Assembly (NCBI GenBank): GCA_018136815.1
Contig: CM030938.1
Coordinates: 2,953,289-3,017,288 of the forward strand
Source: Isochrysis galbana
Taxonomy: Eukaryota; Haptophyta; Isochrysidales; Isochrysidaceae
Reading direction: 5' to 3'
Length of the DNA stretch: 64,000 bases
The stretch's first letter is position 1; each line of letters begins with the position of its first letter. Made by a program: the position numbers and the translations under genes. Below the pieces are notes generated by a model that saw only the letters and a program-made list of their open reading frames with translations, was not told where the DNA came from and searched no databases. Positions 54,406-64,000 of the stretch are shown piece by piece.

Positions 54406-55581
54406 GACATCGACGCGATCACGGTTTCCGACATCACCAAAGCCGCGCTCAAAGCAACACGCCGCAATGATCCGCAAACGGCCAGAATAGCATGGGGAAA
54501 ACGCACTGGACACCACAAAAGAAGAATGGAGACATATAGCCAAGCTATATATACACTTTGCCGCTGCTGAAACACACTGATAAACACCCCCACTTCAAGC
54601 ACATCACTCGTAGGAGGATAGGAACCAGAAATAGATTCACGGCCAACCTAACGGATAAGTAAGTGTAGATTGTGTAACCGTATTAACCGACACCAAGAGG
54701 ACTCGAGTCACCTAGCATGGAGCATGGTGCCCCGCGACGAAAAAAGTGTTCGACACCATAGATAGATAGACGCCATCACCGAATATACCCCTAGCCCGAA
54801 TAGATCCCGTAAACAAAAAGCAAAAGCAAAAGATAGACTATTTGCCTATCCGGACGCGAATACTCCCGACAGCTTGAGAACCCTCTACATGATAGCGTGG
54901 AGGTGGAGGTAGATAATAAGAGATTTCTACAGAGTAGAATCTGAGTCATACGAATATCACTACATACCCGTACTAGAAGCTACGCTAGTCGCTAGTCAGA
55001 TTCACCACCCTGGTAAGGGGCATTGCCCCACTAGACACCAGTAGCCTAGTGCGCACTCGCACAGCGGCTCAAGCTCAAGGAAGGAAACCTAACTAAACTA
55101 AAGACCCCACCAGAGCTCAGCACACCCATCTTTATAGAAGAGCCGACAAAGGTAGGCTAAAAATGAGCACTACCAACCTCGGCCTTGTGGCGAAAGCGCT
55201 CGGCCTTGCCGAGAGACTCGCTTGAGATCGAAGCGACCTCCCCTGCACAATCCCCCCGCGAAAACATAAAAGCTGTCACGAGCGTAGGGAGCAAACCCAC
55301 CAACACCGAGGCACGCCCGCACTACAACACAACAGAGAAAGAGACGGGCCACCCAACGGCACAGGAGGAAGACGGGAACACTCCACTGGGGGCCGGCGCA
55401 CCCCGCCAAACCCAACCCCCCCGCAACCTGGGCCCCTAAGTAGAGCACGAGGGGAGTTGCCGCGAGGCGGGGCACGTGGCACGTGAGGGAGAGGAAGGGA
55501 AATAAATGGGCGTGGCTACAGTAGTTGTAGTTGTCTCCATAACCACGCACGAGGCGAAAATATTAAAAGGTTTTTTTTTCG
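54405..55581 (+). mobile_element. LINE copy E: decayed 3' end, plus strand
   Basis: Read through several frameshifts and stops, it is colinear with the end of copy D: ITVSDITKAALKATRRNDPQ, HTDKHPHFKHITRRRIGTRN, the Cys knuckle, FDTIDAI-like, LFAYPDANTPDSLRTLYMIA and NLGLVAKALGLAERLA. After the ORF come the GGGCGTGGCTAC hairpin and the GAGGCGAAAATATTAAAAGG-T(n) tail, ending at 55581. Confidence 0.8.
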
Positions 55582-56097
55582 GGGGAATGTGGTTTGTGGC
55601 AGGCCTGTTGGATGACCGTGCAACAGCTAGCCGGTGCTTATAGTGCATCTACCGTCTACGTCTAGTACAACAGCAAACTGGCCAATGAGAAGAGCGAAAA
55701 TACGTTGCGGCGGATAGCGCATCACGGACCCCCCCTTGCCCACCCTGCATGACTCAGTCGATGGCGCCACATGGCATTAAGGGACCCCTGTGCCTGGTCA
55801 CGGGCTACTACCGCTTGGCCCTATTCTTTCACCGGAAACTGTTCCGCCTGCACACACGCCGTGCCCTCCCAACGAGCCATCATGAAAAATAGCACTTGTT
55901 ACCCTCATCGACCTCCAGCCCAACCTCGTGCCCACCTTTGCCGAGGACAGATGAAGCATGACGCACAGACCATTGACCATGCTTTGGATTTGACAGATCA
56001 TCGTATGAGATCAATCGCGGCTGCTGAAAGCAAGCAACGCCGAGACGGACGGGCAAGCGAATATTGAGCAGAGACAGATTGATCAAACGTAAAGACA
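55582..56097. other. 3' flank of CEP78
   Basis: No gene recognised. A short minus frame (56098-55880) probably belongs to the 3'UTR. Confidence 0.3.
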
Positions 56098-57417
56098 CTA
56101 AGCTGAAACCTCGCCGATGTTGTGAACTAGGTGGTTACCTCGTCGGAGAATATCGGACTCGAGAAGTGCCTCGATGGCGTCGAGGAGAGGTGTGGGTCCT
56201 CCACAAATTTCGAGCAGCGTCGGCACCGATAGCACACGGCGAGGCATCATGCGTGGTATGTGCGCCGATGACCATGCGGATGACGGATTCCTAAGCCCGT
56301 GCCGTTGAGGCATCCCAGGAGCACGCGCTTGTCTACGCATCGCATTGAGTGCCTTGCTACGACCGTAACTGGTAGCCCGCGCTGCTAATGTGTGCTGGCT
56401 TCCCCAACGTCCGGGTAGTCCCTTGTGGCTGCGTACATTGAGGTCGGATGGCTCTCCTTGCATGAGCACCTCAAACTTGGTGCCATCCACGGGTGGAGGC
56501 CCACGAGAATGGGCCGCCTCATCCAACAGCCTGATGCCCTGGTCCGAGGCCCCAACTGCACGAATATCCACGTGTTTGAGCCAGACGTCTAAGCCAAGCG
56601 CATGGGCGAACATCCGGACTCCGCCATGATCTGAGAGGAGCCTGCTATTGCACGCAAGTATAAGATGATCAAGTCCGATGGGAGTGACATAATCTGAGCC
56701 AGCAGTCGGCGAGGCTTGCCTACAGCTTCCAGGACTATTCCCACTATCGCCGACCGGACGAAGGGTGTCTTCCCACTCGCGCGTGTACGACTCATACATG
56801 CGGGCGGAACGCCGTTGGCAGTGTGTCTCAATGAGGCGGACTAAGACGGGGACAGCGGCAGGTGGAAGGTCACATGCAGACATCTCGAGCGAGCAGAGCC
56901 GGGGCGCGTTGGTGATCAGCGCACTGATGATGCGTACTGCAACCGCCCCGATGTTGCAGGCGTGCAGATGGAGCGTTTCCAGAGCGCGCGACCTAGGAGA
57001 GTGTGGCGTCAAGCAGCGCTGTGGCCCGAGCACATGGGCGAGTGGGCTCCAACCGTCAGCACATGCCCTCTCAATGCCCCGCAGCTCTAGGTGGCGGAGT
57101 GTGGTGAGACCTGCATCAGCAATGTGCCGCCAGAGCGAGTCGAAGAGCGAGTGAACCGCCGCGACCTCGCGCCTCTCTCGCGGCCTCCGATCGTGCTGGC
57201 TGACGGGCGGGAGCTTCGGCTTTGGTGCTCTGGCGCTCGCACTGATTCGGATGGCAGGAGGGTGGAGCCCGTCGAGCGAGTCGCGCGGCGAGCGCTTGAG
57301 GTGGTGGGCGAGATGAATGATCGTTCCAAGGGGCTCGTTGTCGATGTCGATCGCACCGTACCGCCCACGTAGCTCGCGCAGCCAGACGGGACGGGTGGGG
57401 CGAACCGACGGGCCCAT
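56098..57417 (-). CDS. CEP78: CEP78-like centriolar LRR protein
   Basis: CEP78 is a centriole-wall protein that regulates the EDD-DYRK2-DDB1/VprBP ligase and cilium length. The 439-residue single-exon product has an N-terminal RNI-type LRR region (LTTLRHLELRGIERACADGW, ALETLHLHACNIGAVAVRII, RLCSLEMSACDLPPAAVPVL). It also has the CEP78 hallmark, where the repeat array is interrupted by a basic helix with a conserved Trp-Glu segment (VRLIETHCQRRSARMYESYT, REWEDTLR) before LDHLILACNSRLLSDHGGVR and DVWLKHVDIRAVGASDQGIR. The start is the first ATG; a GTG-initiated frame extends 13 codons upstream. It lies head-to-head with the EF-hand gene, 525 bp apart, which suggests a shared promoter. Confidence 0.75.
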   Translation of the reverse strand: MGPSVRPTRPVWLRELRGRYGAIDIDNEPLGTIIHLAHHLKRSPRDSLDGLHPPAIRISASARAPKPKLPPVSQHDRRPRERREVAAVHSLFDSLWRHIADAGLTTLRHLELRGIERACADGWSPLAHVLGPQRCLTPHSPRSRALETLHLHACNIGAVAVRIISALITNAPRLCSLEMSACDLPPAAVPVLVRLIETHCQRRSARMYESYTREWEDTLRPVGDSGNSPGSCRQASPTAGSDYVTPIGLDHLILACNSRLLSDHGGVRMFAHALGLDVWLKHVDIRAVGASDQGIRLLDEAAHSRGPPPVDGTKFEVLMQGEPSDLNVRSHKGLPGRWGSQHTLAARATSYGRSKALNAMRRQARAPGMPQRHGLRNPSSAWSSAHIPRMMPRRVLSVPTLLEICGGPTPLLDAIEALLESDILRRGNHLVHNIGEVSA

Positions 57418-57702
57418 CCGCCCCGACCTCGCTTGAATGTTAAGGGCGAACGACACGTGATATTTTTATGTACTTATACGAGGCACTGCAACCCTCTCGT
57501 GTGTGCGAGCGCACGTGCTAATCCATCACATACAAAAATAGACAGATGCTCGCTGTATATCTATTCTTGGCGGACGTCGGCCGCAACGGCCGTAGTTCGG
57601 TGGTTTCTTTCTCTTCAACTCGCTCGCTCTCCTCTCTCCTCTCTCTCTCTCTCTCTTTCTCTCGGAGTGTACTTACTAGTGGTTCTCTTACTTCTCAAAT
57701 TC

Positions 57703-57733
<31 letters not shown>

Positions 57734-57942
57734 ATGAACACTTGTTTTCTCTTCTCTCTTCTCTCTTCTCTCCATTTGACTTCTCTTCTTTGCTCTTCTC
57801 TCTTCTCTCTCTCAAGTGCGGGAGGCGCCGGCGCTGGCTCCCTTCCTCTCTCTCTGCCCCTCTCCCCCCCCCAAGCGCTCCGCGGGCTCCAAGGCGGGCT
57901 CGCCCATCTCGCGCACCTGCTTTCTCCTTCTCTCTGGGGCCC
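57418..57942. promoter_or_regulatory. bidirectional promoter region with CT tract
   Basis: The 525 bp between two divergent start codons. The half next to the plus-strand gene is CT-rich (57617-57800, CTCTCT runs) on that gene's coding strand only. Confidence 0.5.
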
Positions 57943-60900
57943 ATGCGCCCAGGCTCAGCGATGCCGCGCAGAGCGCCGACGGCGGCCGAGAGCATCCCCG
58001 CGTGGTATGAGTCAGAAGGGGCGACCAAGGCGGAACTATACGATGCGAAGCCAATGGCCAAGCTCGACGTCGCAAGCGTGTCTGTCGTCGGCCGCGACGG
58101 CTACGTCATTGAGGGGCAGTACCGCGTGCAGGGCGGGGTTGGCCCACGTGGAGCGCTCTCATGCGACACGCGGCTCACCTCACTTGTGGTGCTCGACGAG
58201 GAGGGGGCCCCTGAGCAGCTTGAGCCCAAGTTCTCCTCCAGCATCTCGACCTACCGCAATGCGATCGCGCTCCCCACGAGGGCCTCGACAGTGACCGTCA
58301 TCGCGCGCGCGCGTGATCCAGCCGCAATGGTCAACATCTACCGCTTCGACCCGAGGACAGACCCAGCGGTGCAAAATGCGGTTGACCGGCTCGCGCGTGT
58401 GGTGCTAGCCCCGCCACCCAAGCTGAGTGGCGAGATGGCGGCAGCAGCTAAGCTGCAAGCTGCCTACCGTGGCGCCGCCATCCGGCGGCAGTTGGCGCGG
58501 CTTGGTGACCTCAAAGGCGACACGTTGGCGGTTCGAAGACTGGGCTCCACGCCAGGGCAGGTGGGTTTGGGTATCTTCTCCTCGACAGCCATCTTTGTGG
58601 GCTCACGCGAGCAGCAGGAGCGGCGGGCGCGCACCCTTGCCTCCGATCTTGGCTTCTCGGAGCACGCGGTGATCGCCGCCTTTCGTGCGAGGGACAGGGA
58701 CGGATCAGGCACTCTGAGTAAGCGTGAACTACGCAACGCACTGTCGGATCTTGGCGTCAAGCTCGACCGGACCGAGATTTCGGCGCAGCTTGCGTGTTAC
58801 GACGCCGATCTCGATGGTGCCCTCGGCGAGGCAGAGTTCCTGAGACTCGCCCAGTCGCTCGTCGCGTCACTCGAGCCGATAGCAAAGGTGTTCCGCGCCT
58901 ACGATCGCGACAGCTCGGGTGAGCTGAGCAAGCGTGAGTTGCGCAGCGCGCTCCATGCCCTCGGTATCCGTGTGAGTGGCGAGGGCGCGACGCGTCACCT
59001 GCGGGAGTACGACAGGGACGCGTCCGGATCGCTGAGTCTAAGCGAGTTCGCTGCCCTGGCTCGGAATCTGGCGCCGGTTGCGGCGGTGGAGGCAGAGAAG
59101 CCTTCGGCAGCTAGTCAGCTTTGGGCGCGCGTCGAAGAGTCGATTGGTGGCGAGACCGTTCCCTCCGACGCGCCTGGCATTATGGTGCAGCCGGACTGCC
59201 TCGAGATGAGCCTGAACGACATTGCCGCGCGTGCCATCAAGCGCGCGATGCGCGTCAACCTGTCGACGCTCACGGCCTTCTTCGCCAAGGCTGACATCGA
59301 TAAGTCTGGCATGATCGATCGACACGAACTATATCATGCCCTGCGATCTCTTAGCCTTGAATGCAAACAGAAAGAGGTGCGCCATCGTGCACACCCTGAG
59401 CAATCTTTTTCTTCTGCATGTCTGCTGCGCACGACCGCCCCCTTCTATCAGGACGCCTGAGTGTGGAGGCGCTACCACGTTCGCCTCGCGCTCCTGCGCT
59501 CAATCGGGTCTCTGATCCGCGCGAATCGCTGCGAGCCCCACCCCCACCCCACCCCTTGCAAAGCCGCAAGCGCCACGGTATCACAAGCTGCCACCGAAGG
59601 TAACCCCGAACACCTTCGTTTCCCGCCCTCTCTGTACAGGTCGACGCGCTCTTCAAAGAAATGGGCGCAGGCGACAGCGGCTATGTTGATTACCGCAACC
59701 TCAAGCATTTCCTCATGGCCTATGGGCGGCCAACCAACGAGGCCCAAGCCACACTTTCACTGTGGGGAGCCTCAGAGTACGACGCAGCTGAGGTGGGCGT
59801 GGACGGCGCCCAAAAGGTGGAGAACAAGGGCGCCTCCAAGGGCAAGGGCGGGAAGACGGGAAACAAGGGGAAGCAAGCCGCCAAGGGCAAGGGTGCGCCA
59901 GCAAGGTCGGGCAAACTGTCGAAGGTGGCGCCGGAGACGAAGGCGAGAGGGGCCAAGTCGGAAGAAGCCATGCGAGGGCCGGTCGGCGTCGGCGGACCCC
60001 CCGGGCTGAATGTCACCACGATCAAGATTGTGGTCATTGCGGAGGTGCGACAGCCTCCCTTCCTGGGCCCGCGCGTCGAGAGCCCTGCGTCGCCGCATGG
60101 TCGTACCCAGCAAGCAAACACTTGCTGTCCCTGCTACATACCTCTATGCGCTCTCATCGCCATCCCCCGTGGCCGTGCGGCTTACACAAGCGCCCACTCG
60201 CCATTCAGGATCGTTCCACTTCGACGTACCTTGTGCACTTGACCTCTGAGCCCCCTACGGCACTCGAGCTTCCCAAGCCGCCCGTCGCACTCAACGGGTT
60301 GATCGGCCATCTGATCGGATACTATGGGCAGGTCGTCGATGCTGAGCATCTGCCGGAGCCCGTTGCCAGAGCTCGTGCCGCGGGCAGGAGTCTCGCGGAG
60401 CGAGCAGCCCCGGGACTCGCACATCGAGGCGCCACGGCAAAGCGCTTGGACGCGAGCGCGCGCAGCCGTCACACGGCGGAGGTTTCTGCCGGTCACCAGG
60501 CTGGCGAGGAGTGCATTTCAGAGGAGCGCTTCGTTGCATGCTGCACAACATTGCGCATCGCCACGCCGCAGATTGCTCGGCTCGCGTTTCGCCAAGTGGC
60601 GCTGCGTCCATACGTGCATCTCAACAGGTCCAGGTTTTGGGAGGCGCTTTGCTTCACTTTTATCCGGGCGCTCTCCGACGTCCCCCTCGCGCGGAAGCGT
60701 TCTGCCGAGTGGGAATTTGAGCCGAATACCCTGCTTGAGATCATGCTCGACACCCTCATCCCCTTGTCGTACAACATCTCGGCTGCCGTCTCGACGAGCG
60801 ATGCCCACGCCGGTCTCGCACAGCAGCGGCGCGCCGCTGCCGCCGCCAGTGAGACCGAGGCGCATGCTCGCGAGATCTATCGTGCGTCCTCCGCCGGTCG

Positions 60901-61996
60901 GTCGCGTCCGGGGACGCCAACTTGCATTGCAGGGCGCCCGGGTGCACTCACCCTCGAGGAGGAGGCCGAGTACCTTGCGTTGGTGGACGGTGATGATACT
61001 AGATCTTTCGCGGGAGATCCGAATGTCGGGTTCTTGGGTCTCACTACTTGCGCGAGCACACCAAACAAATCATTGCTAACGCTGAGCCCTCTTGCACGGA
61101 GCCTGGGGGGGCTCATGGCGTGCGATGTAGGCAGCAACCCACCCCCGCCGCTGGACGCGTGGCCCCTAGAGAGCGACGACTCGGTGCTAGGGCCTGGTCG
61201 TGACCGATCGCCGACACGTCTGGACCAGGCGAGGGCCGCAATGCGTCATGTCGGCACGCCAATGAGCGAGCGACCTCGCATGATGTCACCGTCGACGCCA
61301 CACGGGCCCCCGCTAACACGCCCTGCCTCGGCTGCAGTATACCGGCCATTGGGAGCGTTTATCGGCTCACGCAGGGTCGGCGGTTCTGATGCCGCCGAGG
61401 AAGATGACGGCTCGCCCTTCGCCTTGAACCTGCCCGCAACGCCGCCTCGTCCGATGACCGCGCCAGCTCGACGGAACGTCATTACGCCCTTCCCCACGCA
61501 CATAAAGTCCCTGCAAGCAGCGCCATCCCCGCCCACTGGCAGTAGGGAGGGGGGTGGCTTTCGTGCGGCGCGCTCGCAGCTGGGCAGCGAGGCGGCATGG
61601 GCACGTTGCGCCTTCCCAGGGGACCCAATCCTAGAGAGGCCGCCCAAGCCCGTGCGCCCGCCTCTCGCACCGCCGCCTACGGCACTCAGCGGTGACCACA
61701 CCAAGCAGTACATGAGACACATGCGGAAGGTCTGGCAGGAGATGCAGCCGGCCGCGAGGTCAGTCGCGGAAAGCAATTTAGCGGCGCGCCTCTCGACGAT
61801 AGAAGCGATGAAAGTTCGCGATGGCACCTCGCCAACTTTGTCCGCACACCGGCGGCTCTCACAGACGGTGGCATTGTACGCCCTCCCGGCTCCACCGCCC
61901 AAGGCTGCATGGAATGGGCCTCCAGCCAAGGGCGCCAAACCAGGCAAGAAGAAGGCAAGCGGCCCAGCGGGCAAGAAAAAGGCTAAGAAGACGTGA
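57943..61996 (+). CDS. large EF-hand / IQ-motif protein with cadherin-like N-terminal domain
   Basis: Three exons (57943-59376, 59640-60044, 60209-61996) with matching phases give 1208 residues. Residues about 77-130 resemble the cadherin-like beta-sandwich repeat (RLTSLVVLDEEG, SSSISTYRNAIALPTRASTV, TVIARARDPAA). An IQ motif follows at about 165-185 (AAAKLQAAYRGAAIRRQLAR). Six EF-hands are at about 247, 285, 319, 355, 448 and 486: RDRDGSGTLSKRE, DADLDGALGEAE, DRDSSGELSKRE, DRDASGSLSLSE, ADIDKSGMIDRHE, and GAGDSGYVD in exon 2. The first, third, fourth and fifth keep the calcium ligands; the second and sixth are degenerate. A Lys/Gly-rich linker and a long region without known domains end in KKKASGPAGKKKAKKT. 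Probable role: calcium sensing on a cytoskeletal or flagellar scaffold, supported by its pairing with CEP78. Confidence 0.8.
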
Positions 61997-62239
61997 GACC
62001 GGCGGCCGATAGGCGGTAGGTGGACGGGCGAGTGGCAGCGCCCCGATGACTATAGAACCTAGAGGAAAAAGTACAGTAGATGACTAGGGGCGAGAATCCT
62101 CAAAAATTGGGGTGTTGAGCCGATTCCTCTAGAAATCATAAAATCACTATCCCATCTGAGTCCCATGTTTGTCGTTTGGCCTGCTCTCAGGCGCTTTCGC
62201 TACTAGTCTACTAGTCCGAGTTTGGTAAGGCGCGCGCCA
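61997..62239. other. spacer
   Basis: Short intergenic sequence. ACTAGTCTACTAGTCC near 62202 is a small palindromic cluster. No gene. Confidence 0.3.
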
Positions 62240-62790
62240 TGGGCACGCGCCGCAGGAGAGGGCAAAGAGAGAATGGAGTGTGGGGCCCAAAGGTTCTAAA
62301 CGACTACACTCAGGCCCAGCCAGCCATCGACGTTCACAATCGACTTCGCCAACGGCATCTGGCGATGGAGAAGGCCATCCTCACCAACAGCTTCAAGATG
62401 CACTTCTTCACGACGAACCTAGGCATGCAGGTTGTTGACGCCTATCTCGCCCACAAGTTCCTTAATGGTCCGAACGCGGATTTTAAAAGAAGGAGATGGA
62501 AAAACTCGCCTACCGACTCATGCACAATCCTGACGCACCCCAACGCACATCGCCCACCCCCAGAGCGCACTGCGCACGGCCATCCAACTCGCCTAGCGCA
62601 TATCCTTGCACAGCAGACGGACGCAACCACGTGCTGACCCCCTTCAACCAGATCAATTGGTATGTCTTGGCGGGCGGCAGCCGCCAGCAGAAATGCATGT
62701 ATTGCGGCATGCATACCTTGACTGCTTGCAGCATCTGCAGTACGCCCGGTGGTACCAGCACACAACGGCCTTACAGGCCCTCTCCCTGAC
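62240..62790 (+). pseudogene. piggyBac-type transposase remnant
   Basis: The first frame (VWGPKVLNDYTQAQPAIDVH, NRLRQRHLAMEKAILTNSFK, MQVVDAYLAHKFLNG) matches the end of the piggyBac DDE domain, where the host-conserved Asp lies before a helix with Tyr-x-x-x-K/H. A frame change at about 62500 leads to NHVLTPFNQINWYVLAGGSR and QQKCMYCGMHTLTACSICST, the Cys-rich C-terminal finger. The catalytic core upstream is missing. Confidence 0.65.
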
Positions 62791-63245
62791 GCCCTCCGCC
62801 GCCGTGGCGCGCTGGGGGCCTGCATATGATATGGACGGCCCCGCATAGCGCCGCTCGCGCTGCGCGGGCGCCGCGCCCGCCCCGCCAGGGGTGCGAAGGA
62901 CGCTGGCGACATCATCGACGTCGTCGCAGCCAGCAGCCAGACGCTCCAGCTCCACCAGGCGGGCCGTCGCGCGGCGAGTGCGGATGTGCGCAGCTGGGAG
63001 GCTGTCTCCCAGTAGGCCTCGAGCCTCTAGCCTCTCCTCGAGCCATTTCCCAGCTTCCACAGCCCCCCCAGAGGGCGAAGGACACACGGCGAAGGGATTG
63101 CGCCGGCGCGAGGAATTGGCCGCCCACGTAGTACAGGAGTACTAGGGTTAAAAGTAGTGGGCAAGTTGGCCCGAGGAGGAGGTGAGCGAATGCAAGGGCG
63201 GGGCGGGGGGGGGGGGGGTTCCCCCCCCCCATCGGGACCCCCCCC
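62791..63245. other. spacer with an open minus-strand frame
   Basis: A minus-strand frame (about 63087-62830) encodes a charged helix (EAGKWLEERLEARGLLGDSL, RATARLVELERLAAGCDDVD). It could be a gene fragment, but no start, splice or family is clear. GC-rich and G/C-run sequence occupies 63195-63255. Confidence 0.3.
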
Positions 63246-63526
63246 CCCCCCCTCTCTCTCTCTCTCTGCTGGACGTTGGATGATCCCACCGAGAGTAGTC
63301 AAGACCTCGCGATCCTCAACTTCACAATGTACTGAGGCGCCTCTAACATTAGGAACCACCCCTTGGGTCCCTTCCCCCCCCCCCCCTTCCACTCGCTCTC
63401 TCTCTGCCTCCCCCCCCTCCCCCCTCATCCACTCCCCTCACATCTCTCTTCTCTGTTTCATCTCTCTTGTTTCAGTCCCTCGCTCCCTCCCTCTCTCTCC
63501 TCTACGTCTCTCTCTCTCCTCTCTCG
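63246..63526 (+). promoter_or_regulatory. CT-rich leader of the NhaA gene
   Basis: C and CT runs on the coding strand (63240-63269, 63374-63526) reach right up to the ATG at 63527. Confidence 0.5.
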
Positions 63527-63896
63527 ATGCGGGCGGTGCTCGCGCTGCTTCTCGCCGCGCCGCCCGCGCTCGGGCTTCTGCGGCCGGTGGGACTGCGCGG
63601 CGCGGCTCGTCGGGGTACGGTGGTGGCGTGTGACGGCCCTGAGCTCGTCGGACCTGCGCACGTCCCGCTCCCGCCCATCCTCCAGTCTCTTTCTCACGCA
63701 CAGGAGGCGGGGCTCGGCTCCGCTGCTCTCCTCGGAGCCACCGCTCTCTCTCTCTCTCTGGCCAACGCGCCCGCGACGGCGAAGGCGTGGCTCGCGGTTT
63801 GGGACACGCAGCTTGGGCCCGCCATCGGAGCGCATCACCTCACGCTCCGAGGATGGATCAATGAGGGGCTGATGGCAATCTTCTTCTTCATCGTCG
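63527..63896 (+). CDS. nhaA: NhaA Na+/H+ antiporter, first exon, plastid-type
   Basis: NhaA exchanges sodium for protons and sets ion balance and pH; algal versions are likely in the plastid envelope. The ATG follows the CT tract and opens a signal-like segment (RAVLALLLAAPPALGLLRP) and a basic stretch. The mature start then shows the NhaA N-terminal pattern: LLGATALSLSLANAPATAKA, WDTQLGPAIGAHHLTLRGWI and NEGLMAIFFFIVG (family NDGLMAxFFFxVG). A GT donor at 63897 ends the exon and the rest of the gene lies beyond the window. Confidence 0.85.
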
Positions 63897-64000
63897 GTGA
63901 GGACGCGGTGACCACGTCGCACACGCGTGGGCCCCGGCCCGTGCCCAGCCGCACGCGCATCCGACCGATCGACTGCCCGTCCATGCAGGTCTCGAGATGA

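Noticed and set aside
62650-63087. Minus-strand gene with charged helices
   Set aside because: No start codon context, splice pattern or family; part of it overlaps the piggyBac remnant.

Overview
The window looks like nuclear DNA of a unicellular, flagellated alga with a plastid of secondary origin. Several genes are split by short introns (about 80-250 bp, mostly GT-AG). Three proteins of plastid or bacterial type (YidD, an EGY-type M50 protease and NhaA) start with hydrophobic signal peptides followed by Arg/Pro-rich stretches, as expected for plastids inside an ER-derived membrane. A CEP78-like protein and a TRPM-type channel point to a cell with centrioles and a flagellum. A haptophyte fits best, but that is an inference from gene content and base composition, not from a search.

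Layout: transportin-1 (497-5120, +, 12 exons); a retrotransposon and repeat zone with a CHCHD5-like gene inside it (5121-15900; gene 9184-9725, -); YidD (16052-16627, +); an LRR gene fragment; a SET1-type histone methyltransferase (17766-20076, +); repeats; a small secreted protein (22596-23003, +); repeats; an EGY-like M50 protein (24813-27488, -); a LINE copy (27811-30417, -); repeats; a GT61-like glycosyltransferase (about 31697-33000, +) next to a 100-N assembly gap; a LINE 3' fragment; a four-helix membrane protein (34375-35325, -); repeats; a phi-type GST (38252-39034, +); an AT-rich orphan gene (40525-41115, +); a mosaic of LRR_5 fragments, RT fragment and an 876-bp hAT element (41262-43423); SINE and MITE insertions (44510-45030); a TRPM-like channel with an unusual C-terminal repeat domain (46259-51027, +); decayed retroelements (51650-55581); a divergent pair made of CEP78 (56098-57417, -) and an EF-hand/IQ protein (57943-61996, +); a piggyBac remnant (62240-62790); and the first exon of plastid-type NhaA (63527-63896, +), which runs off the window.

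Two themes stand out. First, most genes carry a long CT-rich tract on the coding strand just upstream of the ATG, whichever strand they lie on. Second, the spaces between genes are a layered record of transposition. LINE copies have lost their centre but kept both ends. A SINE-like unit with a 16-bp target duplication sits in a LINE ORF, and a MITE with a 9-bp duplication sits in a LINE zinc-knuckle codon run. A hAT element with an exact 8-bp duplication sits in a module whose unoccupied relative lies 11 kb away. A short AT-rich hairpin recurs at LINE 5' ends and elsewhere. No bacterial operon, CRISPR array, rRNA or confident tRNA gene was seen.
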